Assembly (NCBI RefSeq): GCF_020171845.1
Contig: NZ_JAIVAM010000004.1
Span: 434,001-498,000, forward strand
Source: Cytobacillus kochii
GTDB taxonomy: Bacteria; Bacillota; Bacilli; Bacillales; Cytobacillaceae
DNA length: 64,000 nucleotides
Direction: 5' to 3'
Shown: in pieces, positions 39,299-47,420 of the stretch
Numbering within the stretch: the first letter of the stretch is position 1
Layout: each line of letters opens with the position of its first letter
Translations under genes and position numbers: made by a program
The notes under the pieces: model-generated
Databases searched by the model: none
Told to the model about the DNA's origin: nothing
What the model saw: only the letters and a program-made list of their open reading frames with translations

Positions 39299-39748
39299 AT
39301 GAAGTTTCTAATTATTACAAAGCAAACGATAATCACTGTTTTATTATTAATTGCCCTTATTGCATCTGCTTCGGTATGGCTTATATCAAAAAATGGGAGT
39401 TTAGCAGTGATTGGGGATACGACAGAAACAACAAGAGAGATTGAAATGGTAACAACAGAATATAAAACAACAATGGAAAATGGAGAAGAAATGGAAGTCT
39501 ATCGCTGGGATCCAGGAACTGTATTTTTAGAGGTCGGAGAAAAGGTTAATTTAAACATACTAGGTGTAATGGGTAAGGAACATTCCTTTTATGTAGAGGG
39601 AACTGATATTAAAGGTGTGGTTCAAAAAGGAGAAGAAACTAAAGTACCTCTCCAATTTGACGAAAAAGGTACCTATCAACTCATCTGCCATAACCATTCT
39701 CAAGAGGAAGATCACGGAAAAATGATTGCTTACATTGTTGTACAATGA
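39299..39748 (+). CDS. Membrane-anchored cupredoxin-domain protein
   Basis: Protein of 149 residues with one N-terminal membrane anchor (about 7-30) and an extracytoplasmic cupredoxin fold. Copper ligands can be read as His in GKEHSFYVEG and the cluster CHNHSQEEDHGKM (Cys, His, Met). Possible role in copper handling or electron transfer. GAGGAGAGATAGA precedes the ATG at 39299; an upstream extension to 39266 has no RBS. Divergent from the AraC-type regulator 136 bases away. Confidence 0.82.
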   Translation: MKFLIITKQTIITVLLLIALIASASVWLISKNGSLAVIGDTTETTREIEMVTTEYKTTMENGEEMEVYRWDPGTVFLEVGEKVNLNILGVMGKEHSFYVEGTDIKGVVQKGEETKVPLQFDEKGTYQLICHNHSQEEDHGKMIAYIVVQ

Positions 39749-39800
39749 TTATAGTTGTCTCTAAGAATGTTGAATATAGAAAATAACCACTGAATAATGA

Positions 39801-39845
39801 CACGAACAAATTGAACATACTTTTTGATTTGTTCGTGTTTCTATT
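39801..39845 (+). terminator. Terminator after the cupredoxin gene
   Basis: CACGAACAAAT (39801-39811) pairs perfectly with ATTTGTTCGTG (39827-39837), followed by TTTCTATT. Confidence 0.82.
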
Positions 39846-39958
39846 ATAATCTCCTTTAGGCATCCCCCTATTTTTTCCACAGTACATCGTTTGGAAAAAT
39901 CAAAAATGATACACAACGACTCTATTTTCTTATAATTAAATTTTTGGGAGGGACAAAG

Positions 39959-40156
39959 GTGTCTAAAGATATGGTTTTTCTTTTTGGTGCTATCGTATCT
40001 ATGATTGGTGATTGGGTTTCTGTCTCCAGCGAGACTATAAAGCCTACAAAAGGGATACACAGCCTTTATTATATTTACCAATATTCTTTTTTCAAGAATT
40101 TATGCGATAATCAATTCAATACAGTAAACGACTCGTTAAAGACCGCTAAAACATAG
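39959..40156 (+). CDS. Hypothetical 65-aa protein
   Basis: Not recognised. From a GTG at 39959, with GGGAGG 7 bases upstream, the product has a hydrophobic N-terminal stretch (MVFLFGAIVSMIGDWVSVS) that could be a membrane segment or signal, then a polar Tyr- and Lys-containing tail. The RBS is the main evidence. Confidence 0.4.
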   Translation: MSKDMVFLFGAIVSMIGDWVSVSSETIKPTKGIHSLYYIYQYSFFKNLCDNQFNTVNDSLKTAKT

Positions 40157-40193
40157 CCTAAAAAACACAATTAGGTAATCGCAATAGGCTTCA

Positions 40194-40223
40194 TAAAAAA
40201 ACTGCCGTAACTTGTACGACAGT
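40194..40223 (-). terminator. Terminator after the LysM-CAP gene
   Basis: ACTGCCGTA (40201-40209) pairs with TACGACAGT (40215-40223), one G-U pair; six U residues follow. Confidence 0.85.
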
Positions 40224-40242
40224 AGAATTCCCTTCTATATTA

Positions 40243-40875
40243 TTATTTTGAAATAAACATTTGTGTCCAATAGTGACCGTAAGAACCGCCTGTAACATAG
40301 CCAACACCAATCTCAGTGAACTGACTCGATAAGATATTCTTACGGTGTCCATCGCTATTCATCCATGCTGTTACAACAGCTTGTGCACTTGTTTGGCCAG
40401 CTGCAATGTTTTCCCCTGCTGCATGGTATGTTAGACCAAAATCTTTTATCATTTGAAAAGGTGTGCCATATGTAGGAGATTGATGACTAAAGTAACGATG
40501 ATCGATCATGTCTTGAGATTTAAAGCGTGCCACTCGCGCGAGCTCCCAATTTTCTTTTAATGGTTTTAAGCCCTCTTTAGCGCGCTCTTCGTTTACAAGC
40601 TGAACGACTTGAGATTCCATTGATAATGTCGCTTGAGCAGTGGATGGAATTTGAACTGTTTGACCAGGGTAAATGAGGTTAGGATTACCAATTTGTTTAT
40701 TAGCTTGAATAATCTCCTGCACCCCTACTTGATACTTCACCGCTATTTTCCACATTGTATCTCCGGATTGCACTGTATGTACGGTTTGAGCACTTGCTAT
40801 ATTTTTTATTCCAAAGACAAGAGTAACAGTTAACAAAAATAAGGAAAAGTATTTAGTTGTTTTTTTCATATTCAT
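40243..40875 (-). CDS. Secreted LysM and CAP (SCP-like) domain protein
   Basis: Exported protein of 210 residues: signal peptide (1-29), one LysM (about 31-77, VHTVQSGDTMWKIAVKYQVG), and a CAP domain (about 88-207) with VNEERAKEGLKPL, HRYFSHQSPTYGTP, the conserved His/Glu pair in YHAAGENIAAG, and WMNSDGHRKNILS. Resembles B. subtilis YkwD and spore-coat SafA-linked proteins by parts. The start is unusual: ATG AAT ATG without a clear RBS (only AATAGGTTT upstream), so translation may be weak. Stands alone. Confidence 0.9.
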   Translation of the reverse strand: MNMKKTTKYFSLFLLTVTLVFGIKNIASAQTVHTVQSGDTMWKIAVKYQVGVQEIIQANKQIGNPNLIYPGQTVQIPSTAQATLSMESQVVQLVNEERAKEGLKPLKENWELARVARFKSQDMIDHRYFSHQSPTYGTPFQMIKDFGLTYHAAGENIAAGQTSAQAVVTAWMNSDGHRKNILSSQFTEIGVGYVTGGSYGHYWTQMFISK

Positions 40876-41099
40876 ATTAAACCAAAACCTATTAAACTAT
40901 TATAGCGGTAATTGTTGCCTACATTGGGTAAAAGAAGCTTAGATAGTATATGAAAGGTAATACTGGAAAAATCATTACCTATAAATTTGAAATAAATTAC
41001 TTTTTTACGCCCTTAAAAATTTTATTGAACAATGGTGTAGGGAATTTGCCTTTGTTCTCGTCTATTCTTATGATAATGTAAGTTACTTGTTAGAATCAG

Positions 41100-41128
41100 A
41101 TGACAGCAATAGGAAAAATGATTATAAT
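41100..41128 (+). promoter_or_regulatory. SigA-type promoter for bcrC
   Basis: ATGACA (41100-41105), a 17-base spacer and TATAAT (41123-41128), 45 bases upstream of the start codon. Confidence 0.65.
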
Positions 41129-41173
41129 GGAGTAATGACATTAGAAACTGATAGAATAGAAAGGTATTGAGAG

Positions 41174-41773
41174 ATGAACGAAATCAATATTAGTTTATTT
41201 AGAGGAATAAATGACCTAGGCTTTGAATATCCAGATTTGAACCCAATAATTGTTTTTATTGCCGAATATACCGTGATATTATTAGCCTTCATTACTTTGA
41301 TGTATTGGTTTACACGTAAAACAAAACATCGTTATATGGTGATGACGGCAGGATTCACATTTATTTTAGCTGAAATTATTGGTAAGTTCGTTGTTAGCAA
41401 ACTTCACTTTAACTACCAACCTTTTGTTGAATTGGATAATGTCAATAAGCTTATAGATAAAGCGGCAAATAATTCTTTTCCAAGTGATCATACGATATTA
41501 TTCTTTTCATTCTGTATCGTCTTTTGGTTATTTAATAAGAAAAATGTATTGTGGCCCATTCTTGCTGTATTAGTAGGGATTTCACGAATATGGGTTGGTG
41601 TTCATTATCCATTTGATGTGATAACAGGGGCACTCATTGCCATCATTTGTGCGATTATCATGTATAACCTTATAGGTAGAATGCAATTGTTCACGACACT
41701 TTTAGAAGTATACGAAAAAATAGAAGAAAAAGTATGGCCAAGAAAAAATAAAGGTAGACATTTAAATCGATAG
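41174..41773 (+). CDS. bcrC: Undecaprenyl-diphosphatase, PAP2 type (BcrC-like)
   Basis: Membrane phosphatase of 199 residues that recycles undecaprenyl pyrophosphate outside the membrane and thereby gives bacitracin resistance. Five to six membrane segments; PAP2 motif 2 SFPSDHT (catalytic-relay His) and motif 3 SRIWVGVHYPFD (nucleophile His). At motif 1 the usual Arg-Pro (EPRPF in B. subtilis) is NYQPF, so the phosphate-binding Arg appears to be Gln. Overall length and sequence still match BcrC. RBS is weak (TTGAGAG), terminator follows. Confidence 0.88.
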   Translation: MNEINISLFRGINDLGFEYPDLNPIIVFIAEYTVILLAFITLMYWFTRKTKHRYMVMTAGFTFILAEIIGKFVVSKLHFNYQPFVELDNVNKLIDKAANNSFPSDHTILFFSFCIVFWLFNKKNVLWPILAVLVGISRIWVGVHYPFDVITGALIAIICAIIMYNLIGRMQLFTTLLEVYEKIEEKVWPRKNKGRHLNR

Positions 41774-41778
41774 AAGCG

Positions 41779-41810
41779 GGATGGATCTTTTTTAGATCCA
41801 TTCTTTTTTT
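41779..41810 (+). terminator. Terminator after bcrC
   Basis: ATGGATCT (41781-41788) pairs with AGATCCAT (41794-41801), followed by seven T residues. The rest of 41811-42073 shows no gene. Confidence 0.85.
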
Positions 41811-42073
41811 CCTTTCTGTTATTGAACAAAAATAAGGGGCGATTATGTAGCATTTGCTCAATTATTTAGCGAAAATGCACAATGATTCGGTGAAAACGAC
41901 TTATACTCTGTATTCATTCAGGTTTTCTATTTGAAGTCCGTTTTGGCTCGACTTTTACCTTCGTTTTATCTTCGTTATGTTAACACTGTCTACTTATTTA
42001 GTTGTTTATTAGCTTTTAAATTCAGTAGATTGGTTCCTCCCCTAATCATGTTGGTTAATTATACTTACCTGTT

Positions 42074-42102
42074 AAAAAAACAGACTGCTAACTAGCAGTC
42101 TG
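42074..42102 (-). terminator. Terminator of the NAD salvage operon
   Basis: CAGACTGCTA (42081-42090) pairs perfectly with TAGCAGTCTG (42093-42102); seven U residues follow on the minus strand. Confidence 0.93.
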
Positions 42103-42111
42103 CCTACAACT

Positions 42112-42936
42112 TTATTTCCACCAATCGTCATGCATAGATGCTGGCATTTGTCTTTTATGTTCCGTTATAATATACCTTTGCTCAATTTTCTTGGCAGCTT
42201 CCGCACTGACTTCTTTTCCTTCTAAATAGTCATCAAGCTCATCATAAGTAATTCCTAGTTCTGTCTCATCAGCTTGTCCTGGTGTTTGATCAAGTAAATC
42301 TGCTGTCGGTACCTTCATATAGATGCTCTCTTCTGCACCTAGTTCTTTTAATAGAGCTTTACCTTGTCGCTTAGATAATCCTGCTAGTGGCAATAAGTCT
42401 GCTCCTCCATCACCGTACTTTGTATAAAATCCTGTAACTGCTTCTGCAGCGTGGTCCGTACCAATTACTAAAAGACCCATTTCTCCACCGAAAATATATT
42501 GCGCAATCATACGTGTTCTTGCTTTCACATTTCCTTTATGGAAATCTTTTAGCTCAGCAATATCGGCCACTTCATTATATACTTTTTGAATCTCATCGAC
42601 TGGTGATTTCACATTATAAACATATGTTTCATCCGGTTGAATAAATTGCAATGCTTTTTGTGCGTCATCTTCATCATGCTGTTCTCCGTATGGTAATCGA
42701 ATCGCCACGAACTTGGCTTCATATCCTTCCGCCCGTAATTCTTCTACTGCTATCTGTGCTAATCGTCCGGCTAGTGAAGAATCTTGACCACCACTTATAC
42801 CCAATACAAATCCTTTTGCACGCGCCTGCTTGACATAATTTTTTAAAAAATTGATTCGTTCAATGATCTCTTCTTTTGGATCAATCAATGATTTGACATT
42901 TAAAGCAGCGCGAATCTTATCTTGTATGGACATCAT
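42112..42936 (-). CDS. nadE: NH3-dependent NAD synthetase
   Basis: Last step of NAD+ synthesis: amidates deamido-NAD+ with ammonia and ATP. Cytoplasmic dimer, 274 residues, with the PP-loop [10 protein letters not shown] at about 45-54 and [14 protein letters not shown]. No glutaminase domain, so it is the ammonia form. Starts at either of two adjacent ATG codons after AAAGGATGA. It lies 14 bases behind pncB and ends the four-gene operon. Confidence 0.96.
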   Translation of the reverse strand: MMSIQDKIRAALNVKSLIDPKEEIIERINFLKNYVKQARAKGFVLGISGGQDSSLAGRLAQIAVEELRAEGYEAKFVAIRLPYGEQHDEDDAQKALQFIQPDETYVYNVKSPVDEIQKVYNEVADIAELKDFHKGNVKARTRMIAQYIFGGEMGLLVIGTDHAAEAVTGFYTKYGDGGADLLPLAGLSKRQGKALLKELGAEESIYMKVPTADLLDQTPGQADETELGITYDELDDYLEGKEVSAEAAKKIEQRYIITEHKRQMPASMHDDWWK

Positions 42937-42950
42937 TACTCATCCTTTCA

Positions 42951-44426
42951 TCAAGCTTTAGCATTTAGGCTATCTTTAATTTTTTTCTTTATTGAATCAA
43001 TCAGTTCTATTTTGTTATTCCAGCAATTTGGACTTAAATCTACAGGATATTCTTCCGGATTTAATGACCTTCTATACTCATGCCATAATAGAGATAGGTT
43101 TTCTTTCACGTATCCTTGTATCTCTTGAAGACTAGGCTTTTCATAAACTAATTGTCCATCCGTAAAAATGTCCTGATGTAAGTCTTTCGCTTCGAAATTG
43201 GTGACAAACTTACTGATATAGGTGTGGACAGGGTGGAACATTTTTAAACGTTCTTCTTCTTTAGGATTTTCACTCTCAAGTGCGATATAATCACCCTCTG
43301 ATTTGTGATTTTCCCTATTTATAATTCGATAAACACGTTTCAAACCTGGCGTTGTTACTTTTTCTGGATTCCCACTTATTTTAATTGTATCTTCCATTTC
43401 CCCTGCTTCATTTTCTATAGATACCATTTTATACACAGCACCCAGTGCAGGTTGGTCATAACCTGTAATCAACTTTGTCCCAATACCCCAAGAATCAATT
43501 TTGGCACCTTGTGCTTTAAGATTCATAATTGTATATTCATCTAAATCGTTAGAAGCAACAATTTTTGTGTGAGTAAATCCAGCTTCATCTAACATTTTTC
43601 TAGCTTCTTTAGATAAATAAGCTAAGTCCCCACTATCAATTCGAATACCGACAAAATTAATACGATCTCCTAACTCTTTTGCTACCTTAATAGCCGTTGG
43701 TACACCAGAACGAAGCGTATCATATGTATCAACAAGGAAAGTACAATCTTTATGTGTTTGTGCATATTTATGGAAAGCGATATATTCATTTTTATATGCT
43801 TGTACAAGTGAGTGAGCATGTGTCCCAGCTACTGGGATATTAAACATTTTACCAGCACGCGTATTTGACGTAGCCCCAAACCCACCAATTACAGCTGCTC
43901 TTGCTCCCCAAACACCGGCATCCATTTCTTGGGCTCTACGGGAACCGAACTCCATTGCCACACCATCATCTAACACTTCCATAATCCGTGCAGCTTTCGT
44001 AGCAATTAATGTTTGAAAGTTGATGATATTTAATAATGCTGTTTCTATTAATTGCGCTTGAGCAAGCGGTGCTTCAATTCGTACAATTGGTTCGTTGGCA
44101 AAAACCAGCTCTCCTTCAATCATTGAACGAATATTACCTGTAAAACGCAAATCCGCTAAATAAGCAAGAAACGCTTCTGGATAGTGTAATTCATCTCGCA
44201 AATAGGCAATATCACTCTTAGAAAATTCGAACCCTTGCAGGTAATCAATGATGCGCTCAAGACCAGCGAACACGCCATAGCCATTCCCAAAAGGTAGTTT
44301 CCTAAAATAAATATCAAAAACCGCTTTTCTATCATGGATACCATCTTGCCAATAGGTTTGTGCCATATTAATTTGATATAAGTCTGTGTGTAATGCCATG
44401 CTGTCATCTGGATATGGCTTGTTCAT
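42951..44426 (-). CDS. pncB: Nicotinate phosphoribosyltransferase
   Basis: Converts nicotinate and PRPP to nicotinate mononucleotide with ATP; 491 residues. Typical blocks are DLYQINMAQTYW at the N-terminus, EFGSRRAQEMDAGVWGARAA, the conserved His in AGTHAHSLVQAY and LVDTYDTLRSG. Second step of the nicotinamide salvage route whose first enzyme (PncA) is encoded just upstream. RBS AAAAGGGG. Intergenic gaps of 22 and 14 bases make operon membership clear. Confidence 0.96.
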   Translation of the reverse strand: MNKPYPDDSMALHTDLYQINMAQTYWQDGIHDRKAVFDIYFRKLPFGNGYGVFAGLERIIDYLQGFEFSKSDIAYLRDELHYPEAFLAYLADLRFTGNIRSMIEGELVFANEPIVRIEAPLAQAQLIETALLNIINFQTLIATKAARIMEVLDDGVAMEFGSRRAQEMDAGVWGARAAVIGGFGATSNTRAGKMFNIPVAGTHAHSLVQAYKNEYIAFHKYAQTHKDCTFLVDTYDTLRSGVPTAIKVAKELGDRINFVGIRIDSGDLAYLSKEARKMLDEAGFTHTKIVASNDLDEYTIMNLKAQGAKIDSWGIGTKLITGYDQPALGAVYKMVSIENEAGEMEDTIKISGNPEKVTTPGLKRVYRIINRENHKSEGDYIALESENPKEEERLKMFHPVHTYISKFVTNFEAKDLHQDIFTDGQLVYEKPSLQEIQGYVKENLSLLWHEYRRSLNPEEYPVDLSPNCWNNKIELIDSIKKKIKDSLNAKA

Positions 44427-44448
44427 ACTATTTTATACCCCTTTTTCG

Positions 44449-44991
44449 TTATTTAATTATTGCATTCAGAGAACCACTAAAATGTTCGAGTGCCCATTTA
44501 TGACCTATTTCGTTAAAACTTGCTGTGGCTCTTTCATAGACAACCATTGAAAACCCTTTGTTATAGGCATCTACAGCAGTGTGTAACACACATATATCTG
44601 TACAAACGCCAACTAAATGCAATTCGTTAATGTTTCGTTCTCTTAATAAAAGTTCTAAATTCGTCCCGCAGAACGCACTGTACCTTGTTTTATCTAACCA
44701 CTTTACATGCTCTAAACCCTTATTTTCCTCATAAACTTGTTTTAAATTACCATATAGCTCTCTACCCACTGTGCCGTTTATATTATGAGGCGGGTATAGC
44801 CTTGTTTCAGGATGAAAATGATCATTTTCTTCATGTCTATCGATAGCCAAGATCGTTAAATCACCATTTTTGATAAAATCAGCGGTTATTCTTACAATTT
44901 CATCTTCAATAGCAATTGCCGGTTCTCCACAAGGTAATGCTCCGTTAACAAAATCATTGGTATAATCGATATTAATCAAAGCCCTTGCCAC
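44449..44991 (-). CDS. pncA: Nicotinamidase (isochorismatase-like hydrolase)
   Basis: Hydrolyses nicotinamide to nicotinate, feeding PncB. Cysteine hydrolase of 180 residues with the triad Asp9 (NIDYTNDF), Lys101 (DKTRYSAFCGT) and Cys134 (GVCTDICVLH), plus the metal-site Asp/His cluster near 51-60. The start is GTG at 44991 with GGGGGAG upstream. The family label alone would allow other amidases, but position between an NrtR-like regulator and pncB makes nicotinamidase very likely. Confidence 0.92.
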   Translation of the reverse strand: MARALINIDYTNDFVNGALPCGEPAIAIEDEIVRITADFIKNGDLTILAIDRHEENDHFHPETRLYPPHNINGTVGRELYGNLKQVYEENKGLEHVKWLDKTRYSAFCGTNLELLLRERNINELHLVGVCTDICVLHTAVDAYNKGFSMVVYERATASFNEIGHKWALEHFSGSLNAIIK

Positions 44992-45005
44992 TAGTATCTC
45001 CCCCG

Positions 45006-45761
45006 TTATCTTTCTTGGTATCGACCTGTATATATAGGTTTCACTACTTCGACTTCATTAAACCTATATAATTGCGTTGCTTTTTTTGACGTTCTTTGCG
45101 TAGTTTTACCCTCAACCTTTTCTATAAAAGGGAGTGATTTAATTTTTCTAGCAAATGCTTGCTCATTTAGTATAGCGGGATCTTTTGTAACTGTTGATAA
45201 TACGGCTTGTAATTCTGAATATGTAAATTCATCTTGTAATAAATTTTTTGCGGCTGTTGTTTGTAACAGCTCTTTTTTTATTACGCTCAGTGCATCACAA
45301 ATAATCTGTCGGTGATCAAATGCAAGTTCTAATTGCAGGACATCATGAATATTCACTAATTTAACGGCAGATGCGTCATCATTTGCATTCATTTCCCTTA
45401 AGTCATCCTCAGAGATAATTGCATAATGTGCGTTAGATATAATCCACCCTCTATTATCTCGACCGGGTTCATCGTATATACCAAAATGCTTCATATGCAC
45501 ACAATCAATCCCAGTTTCCTCTTTTAATTCCCTAACAGCTGCTTGTAAGGCATTTTCATGAACGCCAACAAAGCCACCTGGCAGCGCCCATTTCCCTCCC
45601 TCTGTATTTAACTCCCCTTCTGCATTCCACTTAGCTCTTTCAATTAACAAAAGGTTTAAGCTCATATCGGGTGGAGTAAATGGTTTAGATTCTTCTGTTA
45701 CGATGGTAAAAACAGCAATATCTGCTGTATAGCCATCTGGTGTTCGATATTTTTTAGTCAT
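45006..45761 (-). CDS. nrtR: NrtR-like Nudix regulator of NAD metabolism
   Basis: Protein of 251 residues: N-terminal Nudix domain (about 8-140) with a complete Nudix box (GGFVGVHENALQAAVRELKE onward), and a C-terminal winged-helix domain (about 160-245) as in NrtR repressors, which bind ADP-ribose or NAD-linked ligands and control NAD salvage. The intact box means it may also hydrolyse ADP-ribose. First gene of the operon nrtR-pncA-pncB-nadE. ATG at 45761 is preferred; a TTG at 45797 would place the operator inside the gene. A perfect inverted repeat overlaps its promoter, consistent with autoregulation. Confidence 0.88.
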   Translation of the reverse strand: MTKKYRTPDGYTADIAVFTIVTEESKPFTPPDMSLNLLLIERAKWNAEGELNTEGGKWALPGGFVGVHENALQAAVRELKEETGIDCVHMKHFGIYDEPGRDNRGWIISNAHYAIISEDDLREMNANDDASAVKLVNIHDVLQLELAFDHRQIICDALSVIKKELLQTTAAKNLLQDEFTYSELQAVLSTVTKDPAILNEQAFARKIKSLPFIEKVEGKTTQRTSKKATQLYRFNEVEVVKPIYTGRYQER

Positions 45762-45787
45762 AAGGTAATTGCCCCACCACCATGAAT

Positions 45788-45815
45788 TAATTAACAACTT
45801 GATAATTGTTAATTA
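45788..45815 (-). promoter_or_regulatory. Candidate NrtR operator overlapping the NAD operon promoter
   Basis: TAATTAACAA (45788-45797) and its exact complement TTGTTAATTA (45806-45815) are 8 bases apart. The distal arm overlaps a minus-strand TATAAT (45817-45812), so a bound repressor would block the -10 box. Confidence 0.65.
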
Positions 45816-45932
45816 TATTTTACCCTACTTTAAAGAAACTTCAACTCTAATGATTCATTTGAATGCAGGAGTTTTCTTTTTTCCTAAAGAATATATGAGA
45901 GGAATAATACTTTTTTTGAAAGGAAAGAAAAC

Positions 45933-46406
45933 ATGATTGAAAATGTCTCGAATCACATACAAACAGTACGTTTATTAACAATCCAATCACTTGAGAAAAT
46001 AAATCCAGCATTCATTTCGACTGTACCAAAAGGATTTAATAATAATATTCACTGGAATTTCGGTCATATCGCTTATATACAGGAGAGACTTGTGTTTGAA
46101 CTAACAGGAGAGCGAATGGGGATTCCAAGTGAGTATGAAACATTTTTTGCTGCAGGTACTGCACCACATCTTTGGCAAGGCAATCCGCCATCTATTTTAG
46201 AAATCAAAGATGTATTACAGGAACAGACGGAGAGAGTCATTTCCGTTGCCAAAAACAAATTTACTAAAACATTGCCCACTCCATTCACCAATAAAATGGG
46301 GATTACTTTTCAAACGGTTGGCGAATGTATCCTTTTTTCTACCTTTCATGAAGGGATGCATTTAGAAACAATTAAAAGAATATATAAAAGCACGAAAAAT
46401 AAGTAA
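45933..46406 (+). CDS. DinB-superfamily protein
   Basis: Four-helix-bundle protein of 157 residues. The three metal-ligand His positions of the DinB/YfiT fold can be seen: His in NNIHWNFGHIAY and the pair in FHEGMHLETI. Members are metal-dependent thiol transferases or stress proteins of unknown substrate. RBS GAAAGGAAAG precedes the ATG. It shares the intergenic region with the NAD operon but has no obvious link to it. Confidence 0.82.
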   Translation: MIENVSNHIQTVRLLTIQSLEKINPAFISTVPKGFNNNIHWNFGHIAYIQERLVFELTGERMGIPSEYETFFAAGTAPHLWQGNPPSILEIKDVLQEQTERVISVAKNKFTKTLPTPFTNKMGITFQTVGECILFSTFHEGMHLETIKRIYKSTKNK

Positions 46407-46424
46407 ACCACAAACAAAACATAG

Positions 46425-46453
46425 TTGACATAAAAAACCCGCCAAATTATAAT
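46425..46453 (+). promoter_or_regulatory. SigA promoter for bioY
   Basis: TTGACA (46425-46430), a 17-base spacer and TATAAT (46448-46453): a perfect SigA promoter. Confidence 0.85.
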
Positions 46454-46486
46454 GTAAACTATATTATACATAAGGTTAACATTATA
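46448..46486 (+). promoter_or_regulatory. BirA operator at the bioY promoter
   Basis: TATAATGTAAAC (46448-46459) and GTTAACATTATA (46475-46486) form a 12-bp inverted repeat with one mismatch and a 15-base spacer, the spacing of Gram-positive BirA sites. It covers the -10 box and start site. Confidence 0.8.
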
Positions 46487-46501
46487 AATGAGGTGAAAGA
46501 T

Positions 46502-47092
46502 TTGACGAAAGAACAATTACGATTAAGGTCGCTCCTTACGACAGCATTATTCGCAGCTATTATTGGGATTATGGCACAATTAATTATCCCATTGCCACTT
46601 GTCCCAATTACTGGACAAACATTAGCCATTGGATTAGCAGCCGTCATTTTAGGATCGAAATATGGCACTTTTTCCGTCCTCTTATATTTAGCCCTAGGTT
46701 GTGCTGGCGTGCCCGTTTTTGCAGAGTTTTCTGCAGGTTTCTCAGTTATTGTCGGACCGACTGGTGGCTATTTAATTAGCTATATACCAGTAGTATGGAT
46801 TATGGCTAAATACCTTGAGAAAACAAAATTCACATTTGCACATGCGCTTACAGCAAATATTATAGGTATGTTTATTACGTTAATTATTGGAACGGCGTGG
46901 TTAAAGTGGATGGCTGACTTAAGTTGGACCGCAGCATTTCTGTCAGGGTTCGCTCCATTTATTATCGGTGGTTTTATTAAAGCGTTGATGGCAGCATGGA
47001 TTGGATTGCTAGTTAGAAAACGACTCATTAGTGCTCGATTACTTTTTACGAATCAATTATCAACGAAGGCAGTCGATAAAAGCGCCTCTTAA
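46502..47092 (+). CDS. bioY: Biotin transporter BioY
   Basis: S component of an ECF-type biotin importer, 196 residues with six membrane segments and the family blocks LPLVPITGQTLAIGLAAVILG and VGPTGGYLISY. Start TTG at 46502 is preferred, with GAGGTG 6 bases upstream; the in-frame GTG at 46493 lies within that RBS. The BirA operator makes the biotin assignment firm. No ECF ATPase genes are adjacent, so it must use shared energising units. Long terminator hairpin follows. Confidence 0.93.
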   Translation: MTKEQLRLRSLLTTALFAAIIGIMAQLIIPLPLVPITGQTLAIGLAAVILGSKYGTFSVLLYLALGCAGVPVFAEFSAGFSVIVGPTGGYLISYIPVVWIMAKYLEKTKFTFAHALTANIIGMFITLIIGTAWLKWMADLSWTAAFLSGFAPFIIGGFIKALMAAWIGLLVRKRLISARLLFTNQLSTKAVDKSAS

Positions 47093-47108
47093 TGATATAT
47101 TCTTTTTT

Positions 47109-47158
47109 AAAAGTGAACGAATGCGCATACATCTAAATGGTGTGCGCATTTCACTTTT
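47109..47158 (+). terminator. Terminator after bioY
   Basis: AAAAGTGA...ATGCGCATAC (47109-47130) pairs with GTGTGCGCATTTCACTTTT (47140-47158) with a small internal bulge. The rest of 47159-47420 shows no gene. Confidence 0.75.
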
Positions 47159-47420
47159 CAATATTATATTCTTACATTCCTTCTATTATATATACATTGG
47201 ATTTGAGTACCGAAATTGGTCTTCGTCCATTTCACACTCCTAAGCTTACTTCTTTCTCTTTGATATTTTTCTATCTCCATAATCACATCTATCCATATGA
47301 TTGATTAAGACCGCCCGATTTAAGCCCTCTGATCTCTAGTCTAGCCAACTTCTTATATTTGCCCTCATACCAGTATGCATGCAGTTTAAATTGAAATAGT
47401 CGATTTTTTTTATTACTTCC

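Noticed and set aside
39560-40081. Several minus-strand frames opposite the cupredoxin gene and in the following gap
   Set aside because: No RBS, and they cross the cupredoxin terminator; composition is not protein-like.
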